A stretch of 8,878 bases of DNA, taken from the NCBI GenBank assembly GCA_036502965.1, contig DASXXT010000405.1, forward strand, positions 1-8,878, given 5' to 3'. Below the pieces are notes generated by a model. The model did not search any database. It was not told the DNA's origin and saw nothing but the letters and a program-made list of their open reading frames with translations. Origin of the DNA: Roseiarcus sp036502965. GTDB lineage: Bacteria; Pseudomonadota; Alphaproteobacteria; Rhizobiales; Beijerinckiaceae. The translations under genes and the position numbers were made by a program. Of this stretch, positions 1 through 6,090 are shown piece after piece; the stretch's first letter is position 1, and each line of letters begins with the position of its first letter.

Positions 1-654
1 TATACCGACATCGCCGCGGGGCCGCTCGCGATGAAGGACGTAGCGGACGTCTACCCATACCCCAACAGTCTGAGGGTCGTTAAGGTTGATGGCGCGACGC
101 TCAGCGAATGGCTCGAACGCTCGGCGTCCATTTTCCGCCGCGTCGATCCCAGCCGACGCGGTGAGCAGCCGCTCCTCGGTCCCGCCTTCGCGGCTTACAA
201 TTTCGATGTGATCGATGGCGTCCGCTACGCGATCGACGTCACTGAGCCCGCGCGCTACGACGAATCGGGCGCGCTGATCGCCAGAGACGCGCGCCGCATT
301 CGCGATCTCACGTTCAAAGGCGCCCCCGTCGATCCGAACCAGTCGTTTCTTGTCGTCACGAATAACTATCGCGCCAGCGGCGGCGGAGGCTTTCCGGGCT
401 GCGATGGAACGAGCGTCGTGATCGAGTCCCCGGACGCCAATCGCGACGTGTTGCTCAAGTACGTCGAAAGTAAAACCGAAATCGCGCCGAAGCCGAATGG
501 CGCCTGGCGCTTCGCCCCTTGGCCAGGCGCCGTGGTCGCGACCTATCTCACATCGCCCGCGGCCTCGGACCTCCCGGCGCCGCCCGGCCTGAAACTGACC
601 TCGATGGGCCTCGCGCCCGGCGGCTTCTTGAAGCTGCGCGTCGAGACGGTGTGA
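1..654 (+). CDS. cpdB: CpdB-like 2',3'-cyclic-nucleotide 2'-phosphodiesterase/3'-nucleotidase, C-terminal part
   Basis: The reading frame is open from the first base of the window, so the start and the N-terminal metallophosphatase domain lie outside. The visible 217 residues match the C-terminal 5'-nucleotidase (substrate-binding) domain of the CpdB/UshA family: YPYPNSLRVVKVDG at the edge, NFDVIDGVRY, then the highly typical TNNYRASGGGGFPG motif that helps form the nucleotide-base pocket, followed by SPDANRDVLLKY, AWRFAPWPG and the closing LAPGGFLKLRVE. Family members hydrolyse 2',3'-cyclic nucleotides to 3'-nucleotides and then to nucleosides, normally in the periplasm, for phosphate and nucleoside salvage. 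TGA at 652-654 ends the gene and no partner follows on the same strand. The family call is firm; the choice of CpdB over a generic 5'-nucleotidase rests on the NYRASGGGGFPG motif. Confidence 0.9.
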   Translation, partial: YTDIAAGPLAMKDVADVYPYPNSLRVVKVDGATLSEWLERSASIFRRVDPSRRGEQPLLGPAFAAYNFDVIDGVRYAIDVTEPARYDESGALIARDARRIRDLTFKGAPVDPNQSFLVVTNNYRASGGGGFPGCDGTSVVIESPDANRDVLLKYVESKTEIAPKPNGAWRFAPWPGAVVATYLTSPAASDLPAPPGLKLTSMGLAPGGFLKLRVETV

Positions 655-659
655 GCCGA

Positions 660-679
660 GCAAAAATCAAGACTTTTGC
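660..679. terminator. Possible bidirectional hairpin between converging genes
   Basis: GCAAAA (660-665) and TTTTGC (674-679) form a six-pair stem with an eight-base loop. It lies five bases after the cpdB stop and just beyond the stop of the converging small gene at 687-942, the right place for a shared terminator. The stem is AT-rich and no clean T-tract follows on either strand, so the call is weak. Confidence 0.25.
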
Positions 680-686
680 AACGGGG

Positions 687-942
687 TTAAGTGGGCAGTT
701 CACGCAGCCAACAAACTCGTGCTCGCGCTTCGCGTTCCGCTGTCTCAGCCGAGTCGCAGATCGCAAGCGGGTATTGCCGGGGACGGTTCCAAAACATGTC
801 GTCTGGATAGCGGCTTCTCATATCCGGTTCATCGTAGACCTGGACGAACTCCTCGACTTCGTAGCCGAACTGGCCGGGGCGCGCTCAACAAAAAGCGCCG
901 TAGCCCGTCAGGATGCACAATAGATTTCACGACGTGTTCCAT
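687..942 (-). pseudogene. Small hypothetical protein gene with an apparent one-base frameshift
   Basis: Reading leftward from ATG at 942-940, the frame gives MEHVVKSIVHPDGLRRFLLS and then runs off at a CCCC run (GGGG at 876-879 on the plus strand). Dropping one C joins it to a second open frame, GQFGYEVEEFVQVYDEPDM onward, which ends DSAETAEREARARVCWLREL and stops with TAA at 689-687. The repaired product is 84 residues. Both halves use mostly GC-ending codons, and the joined product looks like small proteins with an FGYEVEEF strand region followed by a helix of DSAETAEREA type ending in WL. I cannot name the family. There is no clear ribosome binding site, and an upstream in-frame TAA limits the start to shortly before 942. 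It could be a real pseudogene, or an intact gene with a sequencing error in the homopolymer. Confidence 0.6.
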
Positions 943-1202
943 AGGCCGACCGGGCGCTGTGACGTAGTGGTCAGATTAGGGGAGGCAAGGTGGCGAGCCA
1001 ACCGCGACGCTTGTCGGGGCTCGACGAGGTATCGACAATCTCTGTCGACGGCAATTGATTGCAGAAAAGCAGAAAATGAGCTAGGCTTGCTCGATGAGCA
1101 ATACTGCGTTTCTGCATCGTAAGAAATACCGCCTCCTGTCCCGACGCCGGCACCCCAGCGGCAAAAGGGCGCGAGAAATTTTCTTCGCGGAAAATCCAGC
1201 GC

Positions 1203-1261
1203 AACCTATTGAAAAGTCTCGATTCGGACGAGAGAATCCACGGAAATCTAAGGAAATCCAA
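1203..1261 (-). repeat. Dispersed repeat, copy A (inverted relative to 8660-8719)
   Basis: Read on the minus strand, this 59-base core matches the plus-strand core at 8660-8719 at 54 of 60 aligned positions by eye, with one gap. It begins with about three 10-base units of the type TTGGATTTCC and ends ACTTTTCAATAGGTT. A weaker match continues about 60 bases further (to about 1145), including GAAAATTTCTCGCGC. The copy points toward the frameshifted small gene that starts at 942. No terminal inverted repeats, target duplication or transposase accompany it. Confidence 0.75.
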
Positions 1262-1381
1262 CCCTCATGATCGGGGGTCTCCGCAGCGAAACAGCCACGC
1301 GCCAAGAAAACCCAAACGATCGATCGCGCCGATGTCGCGGCCGCTGCCGAGACGGGAGCTCCACAAACAAGCGACAATTTC

Positions 1382-1410
1382 TTGCCAAATCGGTTGGCGT
1401 CTGGTATTGT
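1382..1410 (+). promoter_or_regulatory. Isolated sigma-70-like promoter candidate
   Basis: TTGCCA (1382-1387) and TATTGT (1405-1410) are separated by exactly 17 bases, giving five of six and four of six matches to the -35 and -10 consensus. No plus-strand gene follows; a transcript would run toward the hairpin at 1610-1630 and then antisense to the hydrolase gene. Local AT-richness in GC-rich DNA could produce this by chance. Confidence 0.25.
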
Positions 1411-1487
1411 TTTTCAGAAATTAGCGACAAGTCCGACTTGCGCTTCGCACGGACGGACAGGAGGCTCCGGCCAGTCCCGTGGGGAGT

Positions 1488-1544
1488 GACTCGGAAATGG
1501 CGCCGCAAACCTTTGAAAACGCTTGAAATGGACTCGGAAATGGC
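1488..1544. repeat. Pair of 14-base direct repeats
   Basis: GACTCGGAAATGGC occurs at 1488-1501 and again at 1531-1544, 43 bases apart start to start, close to four helical turns. The intervening bases are not repeated. Such spacing is compatible with a regulator binding two sites on one face of the DNA, but no adjacent gene start explains it. Confidence 0.45.
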
Positions 1545-1609
1545 CATCCGCCGGTCCGCGTCGCTCGGAAAGAGAATCGATCAAGCGAACTCGGTATAAC
1601 TCGTAAGAG

Positions 1610-1630
1610 GCCGGCGGAAATCCGGCCGGC
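1610..1630. terminator. Strong GC hairpin after the hydrolase gene
   Basis: GCCGGCGG (1610-1617), loop AAAT, then CC-G-GCCGGC (1622-1630) form an eight-pair stem with a single bulged G. It sits five bases beyond the stop codon of the minus-strand hydrolase gene, where a transcript end is expected. No T-tract follows on either strand, so it would be an imperfect intrinsic terminator or a 3'-end stabilising structure. Confidence 0.45.
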
Positions 1631-1635
1631 GCCGG

Positions 1636-2907
1636 TCACTGGCTCAACGTCGTGGCTTGCGCCGCGGTGTCGACCGACTTCTCGTTCCTCGTTGGATCGA
1701 GGATCTCGGTCGGCGCGGCGACCGCGCCCGTGGCGACGCCGGCGGCGACGTTGATTGCGCCACTGGTGAACGTGCCAAGCGATTCGACCAGACCCCCCTT
1801 AGCGTCGGTCAGCGACTGGCCCGCCGCCAGCCGCTCGCCGATTGCGCCGACAACTTCGCCGCTGGCGAATTTGCCATGGTTGGTGATGTCGTTGGAAGCG
1901 ATACTCGTTAGGTCGATGACTTGCACCCGGCCTTGCTCAAGGATCGAACGATAAGGCTCCTTGTTGGGATCAAGCGAGCCGAGGCGCGTCGAATCGCGTG
2001 CGAGAAAGCTTGACAGCCCGAGGGCGCGATCGTCTCGCGAAATGAACAAGGTGAACTGCGCTGGCCGCGGCCCGGCGTCGATTTCGGCGATCTGGCGCGT
2101 GAAAACGTCGACGTCGATGTCGGGGGAAGCCAGCATCACATCGCGGATTTTGGGCGACAATCCGCGATTACGGATAGACATCTGCCGCAGCGCTTCGACG
2201 GCGAGGTAGTTGCCCATCGAGTGGGCGAGGATGGAAATCGAGTCGACGTACGGGTCTTTGACCAATGCCTGCAGCACCGCCTCGAACGCGTCGCGCGAAT
2301 ACACCGCGCTGTCGCGATCATAGACATAGTCGGTCACTCTGCCGCCGGAAGGCCAGGTGAACAGCACCGGGGCGACATTCACCCGCGCGTCGTGAACAAT
2401 CTGCGCGAAACGATAGACAGCTTCCTCGAAACGGGTATTGAAGCCGTGGACGAAGATGAGAACCCCGCGGCCCGGCGTGCGCTTGATGCGCGCATCGAAG
2501 TTTGCCTTCGCCTGGGCCAGGTCCATGCGATCGGCGCGCAGGATGACGAAATCACGCTCCGGATTGCCAGGTAGCGAGGAGGGGAGGGTGACGTCTCCTG
2601 GCTGGCGCGCGCCGGGGGGCGGGATCGACACGACGATATCGGCGAAATCCAGTTCTCGTCCCCTTGATCCTCCGAACATGACGCCCGGCGGTTCAAGCAC
2701 GGGCGCACGCGTCGTCGCCACAAGGAGGTCGACCTGGCTGGCGTCGGGCGCGCCCGTCGTCGGGACGAGGGTGCCGTAAGGGCGGCTTGAGCAACCCGCG
2801 GCGATCGCCGACAGTGCGATCACACAGACGACGCCGAGTTGAGATCGCGCCGCTGCTCCTCTCAGCGGCGCGCGCAGCCAATACCACAGGCGCGCGCCGA
2901 GCCCCAT
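1636..2907 (-). CDS. DUF900-type alpha/beta-hydrolase, predicted lipoprotein
   Basis: A 423-residue protein with a long basic N-terminus, a hydrophobic stretch at about residues 24-37 and Cys39 in a lipobox-like AAGC, which suggests export and lipid anchoring. The alpha/beta-hydrolase core follows: VDLLVATTRAP at 59-69, oxyanion-hole motif HGFN at 154-157, FTWPSGG at 183-189, nucleophile elbow AHSMGN with Ser230, candidate acid Asp292 or Asp293 in SRDDRAL, and candidate His344 in TNHGKF. These are hallmarks of the DUF900 family, whose substrate is unknown; esterase or lipase activity is an inference. I chose ATG 2907 because the longer frame to 3084 would overlap the DUF937 gene antisense-free but in another frame and would hide the signal peptide. 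The gene starts 14 bases after the DUF937 stop, so the two are probably cotranscribed. The ribosome binding site is weak. Confidence 0.85.
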   Translation of the reverse strand: MGLGARLWYWLRAPLRGAAARSQLGVVCVIALSAIAAGCSSRPYGTLVPTTGAPDASQVDLLVATTRAPVLEPPGVMFGGSRGRELDFADIVVSIPPPGARQPGDVTLPSSLPGNPERDFVILRADRMDLAQAKANFDARIKRTPGRGVLIFVHGFNTRFEEAVYRFAQIVHDARVNVAPVLFTWPSGGRVTDYVYDRDSAVYSRDAFEAVLQALVKDPYVDSISILAHSMGNYLAVEALRQMSIRNRGLSPKIRDVMLASPDIDVDVFTRQIAEIDAGPRPAQFTLFISRDDRALGLSSFLARDSTRLGSLDPNKEPYRSILEQGRVQVIDLTSIASNDITNHGKFASGEVVGAIGERLAAGQSLTDAKGGLVESLGTFTSGAINVAAGVATGAVAAPTEILDPTRNEKSVDTAAQATTLSQ

Positions 2908-2921
2908 GACGCGGGCGCTGT

Positions 2922-3806
2922 TTAGTCGAACAGCGGGAAGGCCGGAGCAGGCGTCGCGCGGAAGGCGTACTCGACAGGGGCCGACAGAAGGCCCGTTTTC
3001 GCCGGTTCTGCAGGCTTTTGATTCTGGGTCATGTACCACCAGATCGCCAGCAGCACGACAATGACGATCAGAATGATCGCCCACATCGGGAAGCCGCTCG
3101 AACTCGACGCAGCTACAGGGGCCCTCGGCGCGGCGGATTGCGCGCTCCTCGCGGCGGATTCAGCGCTCCTCGCTGCGGAACTGGCTGTCGAACTCGCGGC
3201 GGTCGTGGCGCTCGAAACCGTCGACGTTGCGGTCTGGGTCGCAGCCGCGGCTGCGCCGCCCAGGCCGGCGAGCAGCCCAGAGGCTCCGAGTGCCCTCGAA
3301 ACTTCAGGCGGAAGCGCGGCCGAGATTGCGCTTTTCTGGCTGTTCAGCAGCGCAAGAATCGCTGCGGGGTCCGACCAGGTTGACGGGTCCTGCTGACCGA
3401 TGGCGCCGACGGTCGCATGCGTCACCGTGCCGAGCAGCGTCTGCGTCGCGGGCTGCGGAGCGCCGGAATACTGGCTTAGCGCGCCCGTGAGGCTCGATAG
3501 GCCGCCGCCGCCGAGCAGGTTGCTCAGGAGCGTGCCGCCTTCGTTCAGGAACCGGGTGTTGCCGCCGCTGATAGCGCCGCTTAGCTTCGTCAAAATATCC
3601 GGATCCGACGTGGAGATCGCGTCGGAGACTTTCTGAGCGCCCCCAGGCGCAGCCGCCGCTGTGGCGAGCGAGGCGAGGATTGCCGGGACTGCCGCAGCGA
3701 CAAGCTTCTGCGCCACCGCTTCATTGATGCCGAGCGCCCGCGCCAGGCCGCCAACCAATTGCGGCGTAAGGACCTGGGACACGAGGCTAACGAGATTGAT
3801 TGCCAT
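2922..3806 (-). CDS. DUF937 family protein with C-terminal membrane anchor
   Basis: A 294-residue protein. The N-terminal about 180 residues are rich in Ala, Gly and Leu helices (MAINLVSLVSQVLTPQLVGG, NEGGTLLSNLLGGGGLSSL) and look like DUF937, a bacterial family of unknown function. A low-complexity Ala/Ser/Thr linker follows at about 185-238, then one clear transmembrane helix at 239-259 (FPMWAIILIVIVVLLAIWWYM region) and a short Pro/Ala-rich tail ending FPLFD. ATG 3806 is preferred over the ATG at 3827 because GAGGGGA lies seven bases before it. The linker DNA contains a 21-base tandem duplication (3132-3173). It is the first gene of a pair with the hydrolase lipoprotein at 1636-2907, which points to a joint envelope role; no function can be assigned. 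Confidence 0.8.
   Translation of the reverse strand: MAINLVSLVSQVLTPQLVGGLARALGINEAVAQKLVAAAVPAILASLATAAAAPGGAQKVSDAISTSDPDILTKLSGAISGGNTRFLNEGGTLLSNLLGGGGLSSLTGALSQYSGAPQPATQTLLGTVTHATVGAIGQQDPSTWSDPAAILALLNSQKSAISAALPPEVSRALGASGLLAGLGGAAAAATQTATSTVSSATTAASSTASSAARSAESAARSAQSAAPRAPVAASSSSGFPMWAIILIVIVVLLAIWWYMTQNQKPAEPAKTGLLSAPVEYAFRATPAPAFPLFD
3132..3173. repeat. 21-base tandem repeat inside the DUF937 gene
   Basis: Two adjacent 21-base units (3132-3152 and 3153-3173) differ at two positions and encode two copies of a seven-residue unit of the type ARSAESA/ARSAQSA in the Ala/Ser linker. The period keeps the frame. It is a likely slippage product in a disordered linker. Confidence 0.7.
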
Positions 3807-3813
3807 TGCAACT

Positions 3814-3820
3814 TCCCCTC
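3814..3820 (-). promoter_or_regulatory. Ribosome binding site deciding the DUF937 start
   Basis: The minus strand reads GAGGGGA seven bases before ATG 3806-3804. The alternative ATG at 3827 lacks a comparable site, so this fixes the shorter start. Confidence 0.6.
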
Positions 3821-3948
3821 GAACCAAGAAGGTACGACGGCAAGCCTTCTACCAGAATTTGGCGCGCTTGGCGCGCCCAAGGCCATCGGAAAATTAGTTG
3901 CGGGCGGAGTCAGCCGTTCGGGAAATCCTGGCTTCGGCAGGGGGCAGG

Positions 3949-4410
3949 TCACAGGTCTTCCGACCGCCGGGCAATAAGAACGGCGCTCGAAAAGACCAAA
4001 ACCTCCTGCCCGCGTTGGTTGACGCCGCAAAATCTGTTGGTGATGAGACCCCATTTTGGCTTGGAGGTCTCGCGTTTCGACACCGTCTCCATCGAATACG
4101 ACACGATATCGCCTTCATACACTGGGTACGGCCAGCGCATGTCTTTGAACCCTGGCGAGACGCCAAGCTGCGGAAGGGTCTCGCCGCGCACGGCCATCGC
4201 GGCGCGCAAGGCGCTGCGCGTGTCAACCAATTGGCGCATCCCGGCAGACGCCACATGCAGACCTGATGCGGTGAGCGGCGCCCGTCCACCGTCTGCTTGG
4301 GCAACGATACGCGGATCGAACTTCCGGCCATAGTCGAGAATCGCTTCCCGAGAGAACTCGGTTTGGCCGAGGGCGGCTGACTGACCGATGCGAATATCCT
4401 CGTAGAACAT
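3949..4410 (-). CDS. MaoC-like hotdog-fold protein lacking the catalytic histidine
   Basis: A 153-residue single hotdog-domain protein starting MFYEDIRIGQ, the usual opening of MaoC-type acyl dehydratases. The hydratase motif region is present but degenerate: KFDP keeps Asp32, whereas the position equivalent to the catalytic His is Ala37 (FDPRIVAQAD). The later ASGLHVASAGMRQL segment aligns with ASGWHTSALLLRM of its neighbour. MaoC proteins hydrate trans-2-enoyl-CoA or related acyl groups; without His this one is probably non-catalytic. It starts nine bases after the stop of the MaoC gene at 4420-4881, which keeps both residues, so a heteromer with one active and one structural or substrate-binding subunit is the natural reading. 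It is the last gene of the ychF operon. Confidence 0.85.
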   Translation of the reverse strand: MFYEDIRIGQSAALGQTEFSREAILDYGRKFDPRIVAQADGGRAPLTASGLHVASAGMRQLVDTRSALRAAMAVRGETLPQLGVSPGFKDMRWPYPVYEGDIVSYSMETVSKRETSKPKWGLITNRFCGVNQRGQEVLVFSSAVLIARRSEDL

Positions 4411-4419
4411 GAGACCCGG

Positions 4420-4881
4420 CTAGTTCCTGAGCGCCTGTGGGCGCTGCTTGAGCAGGAGTACAGTGCGCTGCGTCATGGCGGCCACGCCGTCCTGATTGAC
4501 GACTTCGTAGACAAACTCGACCTCGCCGGCGCTCGTCCGGCCTTGGCGGGGGCGCTTGGCGAGCGTATGGCGGCGCACTTGGAGCCGATCGTCCGGTCTG
4601 ACCGGCCGCTGCCACCGGACCTCTTCGACGCCGCCCTCCTCGAGGATGGCCGCGCGTATGAGGAACGCCTCGCAATTCATCCGCAACAGCAGAGCGGACG
4701 TGTGCCATCCCGAGGCGATGAGGCCGTCCGTCGCCGCACGCGCGGCCTCTTCATCGGTATGGAAAGGCTGGGGATCGAAGTCGTGCGCGAACGCGATGAT
4801 ATCGGCGGCCGAAACATCAACCCCGCCGTATTCGACCACTTCGCCGAGCGGAAAGTCTTCGAAATAGAGCGCGTCAGGCAT
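4420..4881 (-). CDS. MaoC-like acyl dehydratase/enoyl-CoA hydratase
   Basis: A 153-residue single hotdog-domain protein. It opens MPDALYFEDFPLGEVVEYGG and carries the hydratase signature AHDFDPQPFHTDEEAA with Asp36 and His41, the catalytic pair of the MaoC/R-hydratase family, followed by GLIASGWHTSALLLRM. The usual reaction is reversible hydration of a 2-enoyl-CoA; the actual acyl substrate cannot be told from sequence. ATG 4881 starts six bases after the ychF stop. The ychF TGA is part of a TGAGGG sequence that can serve as its ribosome binding site, which suggests translational coupling. The protein has the same length as the next gene, so the two look like diverged duplicates acting together. 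Confidence 0.9.
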   Translation of the reverse strand: MPDALYFEDFPLGEVVEYGGVDVSAADIIAFAHDFDPQPFHTDEEAARAATDGLIASGWHTSALLLRMNCEAFLIRAAILEEGGVEEVRWQRPVRPDDRLQVRRHTLAKRPRQGRTSAGEVEFVYEVVNQDGVAAMTQRTVLLLKQRPQALRN

Positions 4882-4887
4882 TGGCCC

Positions 4888-5985
4888 TCAATTCGCGAAG
4901 CGGAAATGCATGACGTCGCCGTCGGCGACCACATAGTCCTTGCCTTCGAGCCGGAACTTGCCCGCCTCACGCGCGCCGGCCTCACCGCCATTGGCGACAT
5001 AGTCGTCGTAGGCAATGGTTTCGGCGCGGATGAAGCCTTTTTCGAAATCCGTGTGGATGACGCCGGCCGCCTGTGGGGCCCTGGTCCCTTGCTCGATCGT
5101 CCACGCGCGCGCCTCCTTTGGACCCGCGGTGAAGAAGGTGACGAGGTGCAAGAGCTCGTAACCGGCGCGGATGACGCGGCTGAGACCAGGCTCAGTTAAC
5201 CCGATCGCCTCGAGGTAGGCCTCTTGTTCGGCCTGAGGCAGGAGGGCGATTTCGCTCTCGATCTTCGCCGACACCACGACCGCGGCAGCGCCTTCCTTGG
5301 CCGCCTGTTCCTTGACCAAATCGGAATAGGCGTTGCCCCGGTCGGCCGACCCTTCGTCGACGTTGCAGACATAGAGAACCGGCTTCGACGACAGGAGGCC
5401 CAGCGACTGGAAAAGACGCCGCTCGTCGCGGCCGACGCCGATGGCGCGCGCCGGGCACCCCTCTTTCAGTTCGCCGAAGCTACGCTCGGCGAGCGCCAAC
5501 AGGTCCTTGGCCTCCTTGTCGCCGCCCTTGGCCTTCTTCTCCATTTGTGCGATGCGCCGCTCGAGGCTTTCGAGGTCGGCCAGCATCAGCTCGGTTTCAA
5601 TGGTGGCGATGTCGGACAAGGGGTCGATGCGGCCTTCAATATGGGTGACGTCGTCGTCTTCGAAACAACGCACCACATGGGCGATCGCGTCGCATTCGCG
5701 AATATTGGCGAGAAACTGATTGCCGAGCCCTTCGCCCTTTGAGGCGCCACGCACGAGACCGGCGATATCGACGAATGACAACCGGGTCGGAATGATCTCC
5801 TTGGAGGCAGCGATCTTCGCCAGCGTGGCCAGGCGCGGGTCTGGGACGGCGACGTCGCCGACATTGGGCTCAATGGTGCAGAACGGGTAATTGGCCGCCT
5901 GCGCGGCGGCGGTCTGCGTCAGCGCGTTGAAAAGCGTCGACTTGCCGACATTCGGCAGGCCGACGATGCCGCATTTGAAGCCCAT
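4888..5985 (-). CDS. ychF: Redox-regulated ATPase YchF (Obg-family P-loop protein)
   Basis: A 365-residue protein, close to the usual length of about 363. The Walker A motif GLPNVGKST is at 9-17, the switch II motif DIAGLVRGASKGEGLGNQFL begins at 73, and NVDE at 208-211 replaces the NKxD of GTPases, the hallmark of YchF and the reason it prefers ATP. His115 (THIEG) matches the conserved His important for hydrolysis in this family. A coiled-coil-like segment (about 126-176) and a C-terminal TGS domain (about 282-365, VTFFTAGPKEARAWTI to DVMHFRFAN) complete it. The protein binds ribosomes and is linked to oxidative-stress and translation control. ATG 5985 gives the family N-terminus MGFKCGIVGLPNVGKST; the frame is open 37 codons further but without homology. 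It leads an operon with the two MaoC genes. Confidence 0.97.
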   Translation of the reverse strand: MGFKCGIVGLPNVGKSTLFNALTQTAAAQAANYPFCTIEPNVGDVAVPDPRLATLAKIAASKEIIPTRLSFVDIAGLVRGASKGEGLGNQFLANIRECDAIAHVVRCFEDDDVTHIEGRIDPLSDIATIETELMLADLESLERRIAQMEKKAKGGDKEAKDLLALAERSFGELKEGCPARAIGVGRDERRLFQSLGLLSSKPVLYVCNVDEGSADRGNAYSDLVKEQAAKEGAAAVVVSAKIESEIALLPQAEQEAYLEAIGLTEPGLSRVIRAGYELLHLVTFFTAGPKEARAWTIEQGTRAPQAAGVIHTDFEKGFIRAETIAYDDYVANGGEAGAREAGKFRLEGKDYVVADGDVMHFRFAN

Positions 5986-6067
5986 GGAAGCCGTCGTTGG
6001 ACTGGGGAAGGTCCGGCCCTCATGCGCGGGCTTCAGGCAAAAGGCAAGGGCGCAGAACGGCTCCCCG

Positions 6068-6090
6068 GGTGGTCGGTCAGGCCGATCACC
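6068..6090. terminator. Hairpin overlapping the end of the isomerase gene
   Basis: GGTGGTCGG (6068-6076), loop TCAGG, and CCGATCACC (6082-6090) form a nine-position stem with one mismatch. It covers the TGA of the isomerase gene at 6086-6088 and precedes ychF by about 80 bases. No T-tract follows, so termination between the two genes is possible but unproven. Confidence 0.3.

Larger units (their letters stand above)
943..1635. other. Long gene-poor stretch with repeat, promoter-like and hairpin elements
   Basis: No convincing gene is visible in this 693-base stretch. It holds a copy of a dispersed repeat (core 1203-1261), a short perfect inverted repeat TTGCTC-GAT-GAGCAA at 1087-1101, an isolated promoter-like pair at 1382-1410, a 14-base direct repeat pair at 1488-1501 and 1531-1544, and a strong hairpin at 1610-1630. 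A 48-codon minus-strand frame from ATG 1117 to TGA 971 exists. Its first half uses AT-ending codons and its second half looks somewhat more coding, but there is no ribosome binding site at normal spacing (AGGAGG lies about 14 bases upstream), so I do not call it a gene. Confidence 0.6.

Noticed and set aside
519..967. Plus-strand open frames overlapping the cpdB end and running to about 967
   Set aside because: They overlap cpdB or lie antisense to the frameshifted small gene, and their Arg/Ser-rich products look like shadow frames.
2908..3084. 59-codon N-terminal extension of the hydrolase
   Set aside because: It would overlap the end of the DUF937 gene in another frame and would bury the lipoprotein signal peptide inside the protein.
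3018..3396. Plus-strand frames of about 121 codons
   Set aside because: They are antisense to the low-complexity Ala/Ser linker of the DUF937 gene, where composition alone keeps several frames open.
4543..5199. 218-codon plus-strand open frame
   Set aside because: It lies opposite the second MaoC gene and the end of ychF, both secure by motif; GC-rich coding DNA gives long antisense frames.
5224..5742. 172-codon plus-strand open frame
   Set aside because: It is antisense to the central part of ychF and shows no independent motif or ribosome binding site.
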